Below, piece after piece: positions 9,367 to 17,421 of a DNA stretch of 64,000 bases. Origin of the DNA: Salinicola avicenniae. Its GTDB lineage: Bacteria > Pseudomonadota > Gammaproteobacteria > Pseudomonadales > Halomonadaceae. The notes beneath the pieces are model-generated. The model did no database searches. It had not been told where the DNA came from and saw nothing but the letters and a program-made list of their open reading frames with translations. The first letter of the stretch is position 1. The number at the start of each line of letters is the position of its first letter. The position numbers and the translations under genes were made by a program. The stretch spans positions 124,001 to 188,000 of the forward strand of contig NZ_JAKQZC010000005.1 of NCBI RefSeq assembly GCF_023736115.1, in the 5' to 3' direction.

Positions 9367-9693
9367 ATGCAACACCTTGACGACCAGACCCGCACCGAGC
9401 TGGAGGCCGCCGCGTTCCGCCGGCTATTGCAGCATCTGGATGCGAATAAGGATGTCCAGAACATCGACCTGATGATCCTCGCGGATTTCTGCCGCAATTG
9501 CTTGTCGAAATGGCTGGTCGAAGCGGCCGAGGCGCAAGACGCCACGCTCGACTACGAATCCGCTCGCGAATATGTCTACGGCATGCCATACGCGGAATGG
9601 AAGGCCAACCATCAGGCCCCGGCAACGGACGAACAGCTGGCCGCACTAGAGGCAAGGCAGGCGCGCCAGTCATCCGTTAAGGGTGAGGCATGA
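9367..9693 (+). CDS. DUF1244 domain protein
   Basis: 108 residues, the usual length for this small uncharacterised family. Recognised by the central block NIDLMILADFCRNCLSKWL and the following YGMPYAEWK; two cysteines in FCRNC are a visible conserved feature. ATG 9367 has AGGAG seven bases upstream and is preferred over an adjacent TTG at 9364. Its stop overlaps the moaB start by four bases (ATGA), so the two are cotranslated and a link to molybdenum cofactor genes is suggested, though function is unknown. Confidence 0.85.
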   Translation: MQHLDDQTRTELEAAAFRRLLQHLDANKDVQNIDLMILADFCRNCLSKWLVEAAEAQDATLDYESAREYVYGMPYAEWKANHQAPATDEQLAALEARQARQSSVKGEA

Positions 9694-10232
9694 ACGACAC
9701 GCGTGATGAGGAGACCATGATCCCGCTGTCGATTGCCGTACTGACGGTATCGGATACCCGCGATGAATCTACCGATCGGTCCGGCGCCATGCTGGTGGAC
9801 GCGCTGCAGACATCTGGTCACCGCCTGGCGGACAAGCAGATCGTGCCCGACGACATCTACCGCCTGCGGGCCGTTATCTCCGCCTGGATTGCCGAGCCGT
9901 CGGTTCAGGTGATTCTGACGACGGGCGGCACGGGTTTTACCGGCAGGGATTCAACGCCGGAGGCAGTCTCCGTACTACTGGACAAGCAGATTGAAGGATT
10001 TGGCGAACTGTTCCGTCAGCTTTCATTCGAAGAGATCGGGAGCTCGACCGTGCAGAGTCGCTGCCTCGGCGGCCTGGCCAATGCCACCGCGATCTTCTGC
10101 TTGCCCGGCTCTACTGGCGCCTGCCGCACCGGCTGGGAGCGCATCCTTCGAGAACAGCTCGACAGTCGGCACCGCCCGTGCAACTTCGCCAATCTCGTCA
10201 TTCCGGAACGCGGAACGCATCAACATGGCTGA
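9690..10232 (+). CDS. moaB: Molybdenum cofactor biosynthesis protein B
   Basis: 180 residues of the MoaB/Mog fold. The molybdopterin-binding signature TTGGTGFTGRDSTPEA is at about residues 75-90, with SRCLGGLANATAIFCLPGS later. MoaB-type proteins adenylylate molybdopterin or support metal insertion; some gammaproteobacterial MoaB proteins are redundant with Mog. The start overlaps the DUF1244 stop, and the end overlaps moeA by eight bases, giving a three-gene translationally coupled unit. Confidence 0.94.
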   Translation: MNDTRDEETMIPLSIAVLTVSDTRDESTDRSGAMLVDALQTSGHRLADKQIVPDDIYRLRAVISAWIAEPSVQVILTTGGTGFTGRDSTPEAVSVLLDKQIEGFGELFRQLSFEEIGSSTVQSRCLGGLANATAIFCLPGSTGACRTGWERILREQLDSRHRPCNFANLVIPERGTHQHG

Positions 10233-11412
10233 ACTATCGAGCGTCGAACGCGCACTGGAAGCCCTGCTCGACGGGGTTGAACGCCTCGAAACGGAAACAC
10301 TGGCCTGCCTCAACGCCGATGGCCGCGTACTGGCCCAGGATCTCGCGGCAACGCGAGACGTGCCACCGGCCGACAATAGCGCGATGGATGGTTACGCCCT
10401 CGCGAGTCAGGATGCCGGAGCCCGATTGCCGATTTCGCAACGCGTGGCGGCCGGTCATGCGCCGGCGCCGCTGTTGCCCGGCACCTGCGCCAGGATCTTT
10501 ACCGGTAGCGAGATCCCCCCTGGCGCCGACTGCGTGGCCATACAGGAAAACGTCACCGTCGACGGCGACGACGCGTTCATTCCGGCCACCTCGCCTGGCC
10601 AGAACATCCGGCGTCGTGGACTCGATGCCGCCGTTGGAGACAGATTACTCGCCGCCGGCACGCGCTTGGGAGCAGCAGCGCTAGGTCTGATCGCGGGGCA
10701 GGGTATTTCGCAGGTCGATGTGATCCGGCGCCCCAGAGTGGCGCTGCTGCTGACCGGGGACGAGATCGTCGAGCCGGGACAACCCCTGCAGGCCGGTCAG
10801 ATCTACAACAGCAACGGCCCCATGCTTGCCAGCCTGATCCGTCGCTTCGGCGGTGACATGGTCATGCAGGTGCGGGTCGCCGATGATTTCGAGACGACGC
10901 TAACAAGGTTGCAGGAGGCGGCGGCAACGGCCGATGTCATCGTGACCACCGGGGGCGTCAGCGTGGGTGAGGAAGACCACGTCAAACCTGCGCTCGAAAC
11001 GCTCGGTGAACTGTCCCTGTGGCGGCTCGCCATGCGCCCCGGCAAGCCACTGGCGCTGGGCACCTTGGGCAAGACCCGTGTCGTCGGTCTTCCCGGCAAC
11101 CCGGTGTCCAGCTATGTCGGCGCGTGGCTCTATCTGCGCCCTCTGCTCGGCAGACTGCTAGGTTGCGATGCCCTTGGCCAGCTGCCGCGCCTGACAGCCG
11201 AGTCCCGCTTCCCGATCAGCAATGGCAGCCGCCGTCACTATGTACGGGTGACGCTGTCATTCGACGGATCGAGAATCACCGCAGAGGCTTTTCCCGAGCA
11301 GAGTTCGGCGGTGCTGACTTCCTGTGCCGCCACCAACGCCTTCGCGGTCATTCCCCCCCATACCGACGTTCGCCTAGGCGACGACATCGAGTGTCTGTGG
11401 CTAGAGGCCTGA
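10225..11412 (+). CDS. moeA: Molybdopterin molybdenumtransferase
   Basis: Inserts molybdate into adenylylated molybdopterin to complete the molybdenum cofactor. 395 residues. Domain order fits MoeA: N-terminal PADNSAMDGYAL, the MPT-binding domain with LLLTGDEIVEPGQPLQAGQI, TTGGVSVGEEDHVKPAL and GLPGNPVSS, then a C-terminal beta domain with NGSRRHYVRV. ATG 10225 is chosen because it gives the family N-terminus and overlaps the moaB stop. No other molybdenum cofactor gene lies in the window, so the rest of the pathway is elsewhere. Confidence 0.96.
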   Translation: MAELSSVERALEALLDGVERLETETLACLNADGRVLAQDLAATRDVPPADNSAMDGYALASQDAGARLPISQRVAAGHAPAPLLPGTCARIFTGSEIPPGADCVAIQENVTVDGDDAFIPATSPGQNIRRRGLDAAVGDRLLAAGTRLGAAALGLIAGQGISQVDVIRRPRVALLLTGDEIVEPGQPLQAGQIYNSNGPMLASLIRRFGGDMVMQVRVADDFETTLTRLQEAAATADVIVTTGGVSVGEEDHVKPALETLGELSLWRLAMRPGKPLALGTLGKTRVVGLPGNPVSSYVGAWLYLRPLLGRLLGCDALGQLPRLTAESRFPISNGSRRHYVRVTLSFDGSRITAEAFPEQSSAVLTSCAATNAFAVIPPHTDVRLGDDIECLWLEA

Positions 11413-11452
11413 TAGCGGTGTTGCCCACCTTAACGAGGCGGGCAAACCGCTA

Positions 11453-12025
11453 TCATTCGCCGCTCGGCACGAGAGACGACTCGGAGAACGCCCGCAACAT
11501 GTCCGGCCAGAGCACGTCAAAAGCGTGCTCGAGGCGAGGATACTCCGCCGCAAGCCATGGGGTGAGTGCCGCCAGACGGTTGGGGCCGCGCAGACGCGTG
11601 CCGATCCCGGCGATCGCCTGACAGGTAAACTCGAAATCGGCGTAACGCGTCAGCCAGTCTCCTTGGATCAGGGCGGGTACCATGCCCGCCAGCCGCGCCG
11701 GTGCGGGCCGTTCACCCAGCAGGGTATAGCAGCGTCTGACCAGCTGGGCATCCGGCTGTCGTTGAGCGAGGAAGTGATCCCAGACGAGATCGAGCGCGAT
11801 GCCGACATAGCGCCGCTCGGCTCGCGGCGCGATTTCGCGTAGCGCGACCACCTCGGCGTGATGGTCGATGGTGGCATCGACGCGTCGGTGATGCCGGATG
11901 CCCGCCGCCGTGGCGCTTGGCCACTCCTCCAGACCCTGCCCCTTGACGCCATCCGCGATCAGGTTGCCGTGGAGGAAAGCATCGCTGCCATGGCGAGCAA
12001 GCCAGGCATGGGCAAGAAAATTCAT
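11453..12025 (-). CDS. acpH: ACP phosphodiesterase (AcpH family)
   Basis: 190 residues of the AcpH/DUF479 family, HD-like hydrolases that remove 4'-phosphopantetheine from acyl carrier protein. The N-terminal MNFLAHAWLA, the GNLIADGVKG motif, and metal-binding-type histidines and aspartates in GIRHHRRVDATIDHH and DLVWDHFLA are as expected. ATG 12025 begins the conserved MNFLAH; an in-frame TTG three codons upstream is less likely. Directly downstream of tusE (10-base gap) and probably in the same transcript. Faces moeA tail to tail. Whether it truly acts on ACP here is family inference. Confidence 0.88.
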   Translation of the reverse strand: MNFLAHAWLARHGSDAFLHGNLIADGVKGQGLEEWPSATAAGIRHHRRVDATIDHHAEVVALREIAPRAERRYVGIALDLVWDHFLAQRQPDAQLVRRCYTLLGERPAPARLAGMVPALIQGDWLTRYADFEFTCQAIAGIGTRLRGPNRLAALTPWLAAEYPRLEHAFDVLWPDMLRAFSESSLVPSGE

Positions 12026-12035
12026 CGGCGACAAC

Positions 12036-12386
12036 CTAGAGGCAATTGGTCGGCTTGGGCAAACCGGCCAGGCGCGCCGTTACCTTGGCAGGGCTCTCCG
12101 GGAACAGCCGCATGAGGTAGATCGAACTCCCCTTCTCATCGCCCAGCGATTGCTTGACGGCTTTCACCAGAGGGCGCATGGCTGGCGCCATCTCGAAACG
12201 CCGATAGAAATCGCGCAATACCTCGAGCACTTCCCAATGGGCCGGCGTCAACGTACGCGACTCCTCGGCAGCCAGCGCTTCCGCCACCGCCGGGCTCCAC
12301 TCGTCGAGCGACACCAGGTAGCCCTCGGGGTCCAGTTCGATCTCCCTACCCTCAACGACCAGGGTTCGTGCGGCTGTCGTTGTCAT
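12036..12386 (-). CDS. tusE: Sulfur-relay protein TusE/DsrC
   Basis: Accepts persulfide sulfur from TusBCD and passes it to MnmA for 2-thiolation of uridine 34 in tRNA. 116 residues; DsrC-fold landmarks include LDPEGYLVSLDEWSP and the strictly conserved penultimate cysteine in the C-terminal PTNCL. Only this C-terminal cysteine is seen at the tail; there is no second cysteine about ten residues earlier as in sulfite-reductase-linked DsrC, which supports a TusE role. Overlaps the tusB stop by one base. Confidence 0.94.
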   Translation of the reverse strand: MTTTAARTLVVEGREIELDPEGYLVSLDEWSPAVAEALAAEESRTLTPAHWEVLEVLRDFYRRFEMAPAMRPLVKAVKQSLGDEKGSSIYLMRLFPESPAKVTARLAGLPKPTNCL

Positions 12387-12676
12387 CAGAACCAGCTCAT
12401 CGCGCTATCATGCTTTTCCGTCAGGGTGACGAAACCCGTCATATCGACGATCGTTACCCGTGCATCTACCCGACCACTCAGGCCACGTGCTTGCAGATCT
12501 TCGTCGAGCACGGCGACACGCCCTCGAAAAGGCGTCAATAGATCAGCTGCTGCCGGTAGCGCGGCGTAACAGGCGTCCTCGATCAATAACAGGTCGTCCC
12601 CCTCCACGAAGAGCGCGCCGGCGTCTCGATAAGCCGCCTCGGCCTGCGGAGAGCGATTGATCAGATGCAGTGCCAT
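12386..12676 (-). CDS. tusB: Sulfur-relay complex subunit TusB/DsrH
   Basis: Small subunit (96 residues) of the TusBCD heterohexamer that relays sulfur from TusA to TusE. Family features: N-terminal LHLINRSP, central DDLLLIEDACYAAL, and VDMTGFVTLTEKHDSAMSWF at the end. Position between tusC and tusE in the order D-C-B-E is the standard arrangement and secures the call for a short, divergent protein. Confidence 0.92.
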   Translation of the reverse strand: MALHLINRSPQAEAAYRDAGALFVEGDDLLLIEDACYAALPAAADLLTPFRGRVAVLDEDLQARGLSGRVDARVTIVDMTGFVTLTEKHDSAMSWF

Positions 12677-12695
12677 GAATATTCCTCGTCGCAGC

Positions 12696-13088
12696 CTAGA
12701 AAACCAGAGTCGGCAATTGGGCGTGTGCCACGGCCCGGCAATCCTCGACGTCCATTACGCGGACCGGCAGCATCAGGTCATCTGGCATCAGGCCACGCTG
12801 CGCCAGCGCCGAGCCACTAACCCAGAGCGTCTCGATGTCGTACATCTCCAGCATCGCCATCTGCGGATGCGTTCCCTTCTGGCCCAAGGGGCCCGCCTGC
12901 TGACCGGTCAACAGCGACAACACGCCATCTCCTTGAAACAGCAGCGCCACCCGTTTGCCAAACGCGGCAGCGACCAGCGCCACATCCAGCCCCTCTCGGA
13001 CCCATTGGCTGCCGTGGGGGGCATGTCGCAGCACGACGATAAGGTCCAGTTCGGCAAGATCCTGAGCGAGCGATTGCGAAGGCGTCAT
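12696..13088 (-). CDS. tusC: Sulfur-relay complex subunit TusC/DsrF
   Basis: 130 residues of the DsrE/F fold. Recognised by LVAAAFGKRVALLFQGDGVLSL and the ALAQRGL segment near the C-terminus, plus gene order. Its start overlaps the tusD stop by four bases. The N-terminus (LDLIVVLRHAPHGSQWVREGLDVAL) matches the first strand and helix of the family. Confidence 0.92.
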   Translation of the reverse strand: MTPSQSLAQDLAELDLIVVLRHAPHGSQWVREGLDVALVAAAFGKRVALLFQGDGVLSLLTGQQAGPLGQKGTHPQMAMLEMYDIETLWVSGSALAQRGLMPDDLMLPVRVMDVEDCRAVAHAQLPTLVF

Positions 13089-13483
13089 GGCGAAAACGTC
13101 AGCATGCGGTCGTGATGCTCCATGGCATCCAGCAATTGGCCGAGGCCGGTCAGCTCGAAGGGGGGCGCCACATTGCTGGCGATCTGTCCATGCCGGCTCG
13201 CCTCGCCCTCATCCAGCAGCCCTCTTCTCAATCCTGCCGCCACACAGACCAGAAGCTCGGTACCCTGCCCCCGGTGCAGCGACCGCCACCCCTCGGCAAG
13301 ATGCACCTCATCCTGCGGGGGTGTCATGAGCGCGGAAGCGTTGTGGACGCCATCGTGGTAGAAGAACACCGTCTTCAGGCGGTGGCCTCGTTCGACCACC
13401 GCCCGACCGAAGCGAAGGGCCGACAGCGCCGCCTGATGGGTGTAAGGCGCGCCTTGAACCAGCAGCGCATAAGTCAGTGCCAC
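13085..13483 (-). CDS. tusD: Sulfurtransferase subunit TusD/DsrE
   Basis: Catalytic subunit of TusBCD. 132 residues; the active-site cysteine that carries the persulfide is visible in ELLVCVAAGLRRGLL. Other family landmarks: LVQGAPYTHQAALSALRFG, VFFYHDGVHNA and the C-terminal LLDAMEHHDRMLTF. First gene of tusDCBE(-acpH). Its promoter must lie in the 60-odd bases before the terminator of the upstream membrane-protein gene. Confidence 0.94.
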   Translation of the reverse strand: MALTYALLVQGAPYTHQAALSALRFGRAVVERGHRLKTVFFYHDGVHNASALMTPPQDEVHLAEGWRSLHRGQGTELLVCVAAGLRRGLLDEGEASRHGQIASNVAPPFELTGLGQLLDAMEHHDRMLTFSP

Positions 13484-13530
13484 GGCGTGTGCCTCGTCGT
13501 ATTCGTGCCAATGGACATGGTACCAAACGA

Positions 13531-13556
13531 AGAAACCCCACCGTAGTGGGGTTTCT
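13531..13556 (-). terminator. Terminator downstream of the BI-1 family gene
   Basis: An 11-bp perfect stem, AGAAACCCCAC with GTGGGGTTTCT, around a four-base loop, 18 bases after the stop codon at 13574. On the minus strand it ends in a T-rich stretch. Confidence 0.75.
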
Positions 13557-13573
13557 CGAGAACGTCGATCGAG

Positions 13574-14245
13574 TCAGTCGTCGGACATGACACCGAGGAT
13601 CGACAGCAGGCTGATGAACAGGTTGTAGATCGACACGAAGAGCGTGATTGTGGCGAGAATATAGTTGGTCTCACCGGCACGGTGCACGATCTCGCTGGTC
13701 TGGTAGAGAATCGCCGCCGAGGAGAACAGCACGAAGCCAGCGGACACCGCCAACGCCAGTCCCGGGATGTTGAACAGCATCGCGGCGACCATCGCGAGCA
13801 CCAGCACGATGGCACCGGCCACCATGAAGTTGGCGAGGAAACTGAAGTCCTTGCGCGAGATCAGTGCGACCGCCGACAGTCCGAGGAAGGTCGCTGCCGT
13901 CATGCCCAGCGCCGTCATGACTAACTGGGCACCGTTCGGAATGGACAGGTAGAGGTCGATGATCGGCCCCAGGGTGAAGCCCATGAACCCCGTAAAGGCG
14001 AAAATCGACAGCAGTCCGGCGGCCGAGTTGGCGGTCTTGTGGACCAGGAACATCAGGCCGTAGGCACCGATGAAGAAAATGAAGATATTGATCTGCGTGA
14101 CGCCCATCGCCATGGCAACGCCGGCGGTCAGCGCAGAGAAAAGCAGAGTCATGGCCAGCAGCATATAGGTATTGCGCAATACCTTGTTGGTGCTGACCGC
14201 GCTGGAGCGCCGCGTCGCGACGTCATGCGAAGTTCGATAGTCCAT
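13574..14245 (-). CDS. Bax inhibitor-1/YccA family membrane protein
   Basis: 223 residues with seven predicted membrane segments, typical of the BI-1 (TMBIM) family in which related bacterial proteins form pH-sensitive calcium leak channels or bind FtsH (YccA). Start ATG 14245 is preceded by GAGGGG about six bases away; an upstream in-frame start at 14284 lacks a Shine-Dalgarno. The N-terminus is polar (about 25 residues with RTSHDVATRRSS), as usual. The C-terminal end SILGVMSDD carries the acidic residues typical of the family's pH latch. Monocistronic, closed by its own terminator. Function in the cell is not established. Confidence 0.9.
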   Translation of the reverse strand: MDYRTSHDVATRRSSAVSTNKVLRNTYMLLAMTLLFSALTAGVAMAMGVTQINIFIFFIGAYGLMFLVHKTANSAAGLLSIFAFTGFMGFTLGPIIDLYLSIPNGAQLVMTALGMTAATFLGLSAVALISRKDFSFLANFMVAGAIVLVLAMVAAMLFNIPGLALAVSAGFVLFSSAAILYQTSEIVHRAGETNYILATITLFVSIYNLFISLLSILGVMSDD

Positions 14246-14365
14246 TGCAGTCCCCTCTTTTATAAGCCGTACACCCGTGGACAAGAATGCCCCTCCTAAG
14301 TTCCATTGACAAGCATGGGTCGTTTGCTCTGAATCGCGAATAACTCGTTGAAAGCTAAAAAACTA

Positions 14366-14393
14366 TTGACGCTAATGAAAAAGTTGATAGTAT
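14366..14393 (+). promoter_or_regulatory. Sigma-70 promoter of tRNA-Ser
   Basis: TTGACG (14366), 16 bases, TAGTAT (ending 14393), followed by a GC-rich stretch CCTCGCCG before the tRNA, which begins 15 bases downstream. The GC-rich discriminator is typical of stringently controlled stable-RNA promoters. Confidence 0.65.
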
Positions 14394-14408
14394 TCCTCGC
14401 CGTAAGCC

Positions 14409-14498
14409 GGAGGGATGGCAGAGCGGTTGAATGCACCGGTCTTGAAAACCGGCAAGGGTTAATGCCCTTCCAGGGTTCGAATCCCTGTCCCTCCGCCA
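14409..14498 (+). tRNA. tRNA-Ser (anticodon TGA)
   Basis: 90 bases ending in an encoded CCA. Acceptor stem GGAGGGA pairs with TCCCTCC; the anticodon stem CCGGT/ACCGG holds loop CTTGAAA with anticodon TGA at 14443-14445; a long variable arm (class II tRNA) and a T-loop GGTTCGAATCC are present. It would read UCA and related serine codons. It has its own promoter and terminator. No integrated element abuts its 3' end. Confidence 0.97.
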
Positions 14499-14508
14499 AG
14501 ATGAAAGA

Positions 14509-14537
14509 AAAGGCCAGCCATTGCGGCTGGCCTTTTT
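14509..14537 (+). terminator. Terminator of tRNA-Ser
   Basis: AAGGCCAGCC and GGCTGGCCTT form a stem around a short loop, followed by five T, starting 11 bases after the tRNA CCA end. Confidence 0.85.
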
Positions 14538-14872
14538 CATTGCAGCCCCCTTTTTGCTCCTGCCTACCTGCTGCTCCCCATTCAAGAATGCCGCCCTACC
14601 GGGAGCGCTCCCTTACTTATTCAGAATGTGCCAGACGTTCCTGCGCGGCAGATGGCGGTAGAAACAGCAGTCGACCTATAAACCTAGAACTTGCTGAATC
14701 GTCGGTCGCAACAATAGATAACGGTATAAACAGGGTCAGTCAATCTGAATGGCGGGAAATTACAATGGGCACTGGTACTAGGCCATCACAGTCACTATTC
14801 TGATCTTTGTGCTAGCGGCACCGGCAGTGGCGCGGCGCTAGCGAAGAGAAAAGACAGCCTCCGGCGACCTTC
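14538..14872. other. Intergenic stretch without a recognised gene
   Basis: 335 bases between the tRNA terminator and a lipoprotein gene. Base composition is more AT-rich than its surroundings at 14640-14800. The only structure I see is an imperfect dyad, GCTAGCG (14811) with CGCTAGC (14836), about 30 bases upstream of the lipoprotein start. It probably holds the lipoprotein promoter. Confidence 0.5.
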
Positions 14873-15184
14873 ATGCGCGTCTCATCATGTTATCTGCTCA
14901 GTACCGTCTCTATGGTCTTGCTATCGGGATGCGTCTCGTCGTCGCCGCGCCTGACGGCAACCGATTTCCTCCATGACAGCGGCAGCTGCGAACAGCAGAC
15001 GCATCAAATTGGCGGTGAGCCGGAGTACCAGCGCTGCATGGCACGCCTCGGCTGGCCAGACCCTCGCAGTCAGCTGGCAGGTATCCAGCCGGAGGATCAG
15101 ACAGACAGTGGCAACAACGGCATGATCGACGATGCCATCAATGGCCTGCGATTCGGGCTGGAGTGGGATATTTCGCCCGATTAA
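14873..15184 (+). CDS. Small putative lipoprotein
   Basis: 103 residues. A type II signal peptide is visible: short basic start, hydrophobic core, then lipobox LLSGC with the lipidated cysteine at residue 20. The mature part is polar with three more cysteines (SGSCEQQ, YQRCMARLGW) and no family I recognise. The phrase YQRCMARLGWPD resembles small outer-membrane or periplasmic lipoproteins of unknown role found in several gammaproteobacteria. ATG 14873 has only a weak ribosome site. Stands alone ahead of another small gene. Confidence 0.75.
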   Translation: MRVSSCYLLSTVSMVLLSGCVSSSPRLTATDFLHDSGSCEQQTHQIGGEPEYQRCMARLGWPDPRSQLAGIQPEDQTDSGNNGMIDDAINGLRFGLEWDISPD

Positions 15185-15282
15185 AGGTGAGCCGGCTCCC
15201 CCGCCCGGTGTCTCGAGTCACGACGATCGCTTAACCCGATGGCATGCCCACTACTCGACACGACGTTACGGAGATCAACCCC

Positions 15283-15498
15283 ATGGCGGAACCGTTTGTC
15301 GAAATCCGCAAGACTTGCAAGCCCGGCGAGCCCCGCGAAACCTGTTATGAAGTCTATGATGGCGACACCGGCGGCAGTCTCGGCCTCTTCCCCAACGCCG
15401 AAGCAGCACGCCAGCGTGCCGACAGCATGAACGGCATGACCGAGCGTGAGACAAGCAAGTCCCTTCAGCGTCCAACCGACGAAGCCGAAGTCGAATAG
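15283..15498 (+). CDS. Hypothetical small protein
   Basis: 71 residues, acidic, soluble. ATG 15283 has GGAG about nine bases upstream and is preferred to an in-frame ATG at 15244. The sequence VEIRKTCKPGEPRETCYEVYDGDTGG followed by NAEAARQRADSMNG suggests a compact one-domain protein with a helix at the end. I do not recognise a family. It is 98 bases after the lipoprotein and tail to tail with nhaP2. Confidence 0.65.
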   Translation: MAEPFVEIRKTCKPGEPRETCYEVYDGDTGGSLGLFPNAEAARQRADSMNGMTERETSKSLQRPTDEAEVE

Positions 15499-15509
15499 TC
15501 ACCAACCGC

Positions 15510-15535
15510 CGTGGGCCGTGAATTCTTGGCCCACG
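15510..15535. terminator. Hairpin between small hypothetical gene and nhaP2
   Basis: CGTGGGCC and GGCCCACG form a perfect 8-bp stem around a 10-base AT-rich loop, 11 bases past the upstream stop and 40 bases from the nhaP2 stop. No T-run on either side, so termination is likely only in part. Confidence 0.4.
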
Positions 15536-15574
15536 ACCCTATCAGCAGCAGTCAGTGGCCGAGGCCCTGCCGCG

Positions 15575-17284
15575 TCAATGGTAAAGACGCAGCCCCACCC
15601 GCGTTACCCGACTACCTTCCATTTCGCTGACGACCCAGTGAAAGCCGTGCCAGTCGACGTCATCACCGACGACCGGATGACCGCCCACACGTAGTGCCAC
15701 GAACTCGCCCAGCGTCATTTCCTGCTCTCCTGGGCTAAGCGTCAAGCCGTAGGCATTGGCGACATCCTGTAGCAGCGCTTCGCCGTCCAGAGTGAAGGTC
15801 CCGAAGAAAGCACGTTCCCGCTTCAATTTGGCTTCGCCGTTGAACAGGCGGTTCAGCGAAGGCAGGTCGCCGGTTCGCCCGATAAGACAGACGACGTCCT
15901 GCAGGCGCAAGCGAGTACTGCCCTTGGGATGCAGCATGGCATGCTGACGGAATATCGCCGAAATCAATATGCCCGACGGTAAACGCAGCAAACGAATCGG
16001 GACGTCATCCAGTGATTCGTTCTCGACCTTGTAGACGAACATCTCGTAATCGTTTTCGGGCAATACGCCGAGCTGGCCTCGCCGGTCCGGCGTCGTGCTC
16101 TCGGGTAGCGCGACACGCATCCAGTGCGCCACTCGGGCCAGCGTCGACCCCTGGAACAGCAGTGAGATCAGCACGACGAAGAAAGCGACATTGAAATAGA
16201 GGGTGGCGTTTTCGACACCGCTGATTACTGGAAAAATGGCCAGAACGATGGGTACCGCGCCCCGCAACCCGACCCAGGAGATAAAGAACAGTTCGCGCCA
16301 GCGAAAGCTGAAGAAAGGCACCAGCGACAAAAGTACGGCAACCGGACGCGCCAGCACGATCAGTGCCACCCCCAGAATCGCACTGGGCACCGCGTAGTCG
16401 ATCATGTCCGAAGGCGTCACCAACAGGCCGAGCACGAGGAACAGGCCAATCTGGCTGAGCCACGCAAGACCGTCATGAACCGGCAGAATATGCGCCAAAT
16501 GACGCCCAGGCTGATTACCGATCATCAGGCCGGTGAGATAGATCGCCAGAAAACCGCTCCCCCCGGCCACACTGGTCGCGCCGAAGATGCAGAACCCGAG
16601 CGCCAACGCCAATAGGGAGTAAAGTCCGGGGGCAAGGTCGAGCCAGCGCAGCAGTTTGGCAGACAGCCAGCCGCCACCCAAGCCGACGGCCAACCCCAGT
16701 CCGAACTGCAGCACGAATCGCATCAACGTCTCGCTGACGCTACCGATCTGACCCGCCAGGATCTCCGCCAACGTGATGGTCAGGAAAATCGCCATCGGAT
16801 CGTTGGTACCCGATTCGATCTCCAGGGTCGCGCCGACACGCTCATTCAGGTTGATGCCCTGTCCCTTGAGCATCGAGAAAACCGCCGCGGCATCGGTCGA
16901 CCCGACGATCGCACCGACCAACAGCCCCTCGACGAGCGTCAGATCCAGTAGCCACATAGCCAGCAGACCCAGGATGCCGCTGGTCAGGAAAACCCCGATG
17001 GTCGCTAGCGACAGCGCAGGCTTGAGCCCGACACGGAAGGTACGCAGACGCGTGCGAAGGCCGCCATCGAGCAGAATCATCGCCAGCGCCAGATGCCCGA
17101 TCAGGAACGCCTGAGAGTAGTCATCGAACTCCAGCCCGACGACACCCTCTTCGCCCGCCAGCATGCCAAGCGCGAGGAAGAGCAGCAGCAGCGGCACACC
17201 GATACGCGATGAGACGCGACTGGCCAGAATACTGAGGGCAATCAACGCCCCCGAGACCAGGAAAAGGCTATTGATCGAGTCCAA
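15575..17284 (-). CDS. nhaP2: K+/H+ antiporter, NhaP2/CvrA type (CPA1)
   Basis: 569 residues. The N-terminal 390 or so form a 12-helix CPA1 exchanger that aligns closely with E. coli NhaP2: ILLDGGLRTR, GAIVGSTDAAAVFS, and the essential LEIESGTNDPMAIFLT. A cytoplasmic TrkA_C domain follows (about 405-480, with RLPSGILISAIFR and VVCLIGRTGDLP), then a CorC/HlyC-like domain to the end. Such antiporters expel K+ and related cations in exchange for protons at high K+, a useful function in an osmolyte-accumulating cell. Start is TTG 17284 with AAGG 8 bases upstream; no ATG fits the family's N-terminus. Confidence 0.93.
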   Translation of the reverse strand: MDSINSLFLVSGALIALSILASRVSSRIGVPLLLLFLALGMLAGEEGVVGLEFDDYSQAFLIGHLALAMILLDGGLRTRLRTFRVGLKPALSLATIGVFLTSGILGLLAMWLLDLTLVEGLLVGAIVGSTDAAAVFSMLKGQGINLNERVGATLEIESGTNDPMAIFLTITLAEILAGQIGSVSETLMRFVLQFGLGLAVGLGGGWLSAKLLRWLDLAPGLYSLLALALGFCIFGATSVAGGSGFLAIYLTGLMIGNQPGRHLAHILPVHDGLAWLSQIGLFLVLGLLVTPSDMIDYAVPSAILGVALIVLARPVAVLLSLVPFFSFRWRELFFISWVGLRGAVPIVLAIFPVISGVENATLYFNVAFFVVLISLLFQGSTLARVAHWMRVALPESTTPDRRGQLGVLPENDYEMFVYKVENESLDDVPIRLLRLPSGILISAIFRQHAMLHPKGSTRLRLQDVVCLIGRTGDLPSLNRLFNGEAKLKRERAFFGTFTLDGEALLQDVANAYGLTLSPGEQEMTLGEFVALRVGGHPVVGDDVDWHGFHWVVSEMEGSRVTRVGLRLYH

Positions 17285-17421
17285 GAATTAGCCTTGATGT
17301 TGCTTGAAAAATCTCAGTATGACACGTCGACGGCATCCTGACCGGTGAAAAAACGCTGGAATTTGAATCTATTAGCCCGTGGAGCCGCCGTCGACGACAA
17401 CATCGTCAATCCAATCGGTCT

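Noticed and set aside
14409-14872. Genomic island inserted at tRNA-Ser
   Set aside because: No integrase, no direct repeat of the tRNA 3' end, and the flanking genes look chromosomal.
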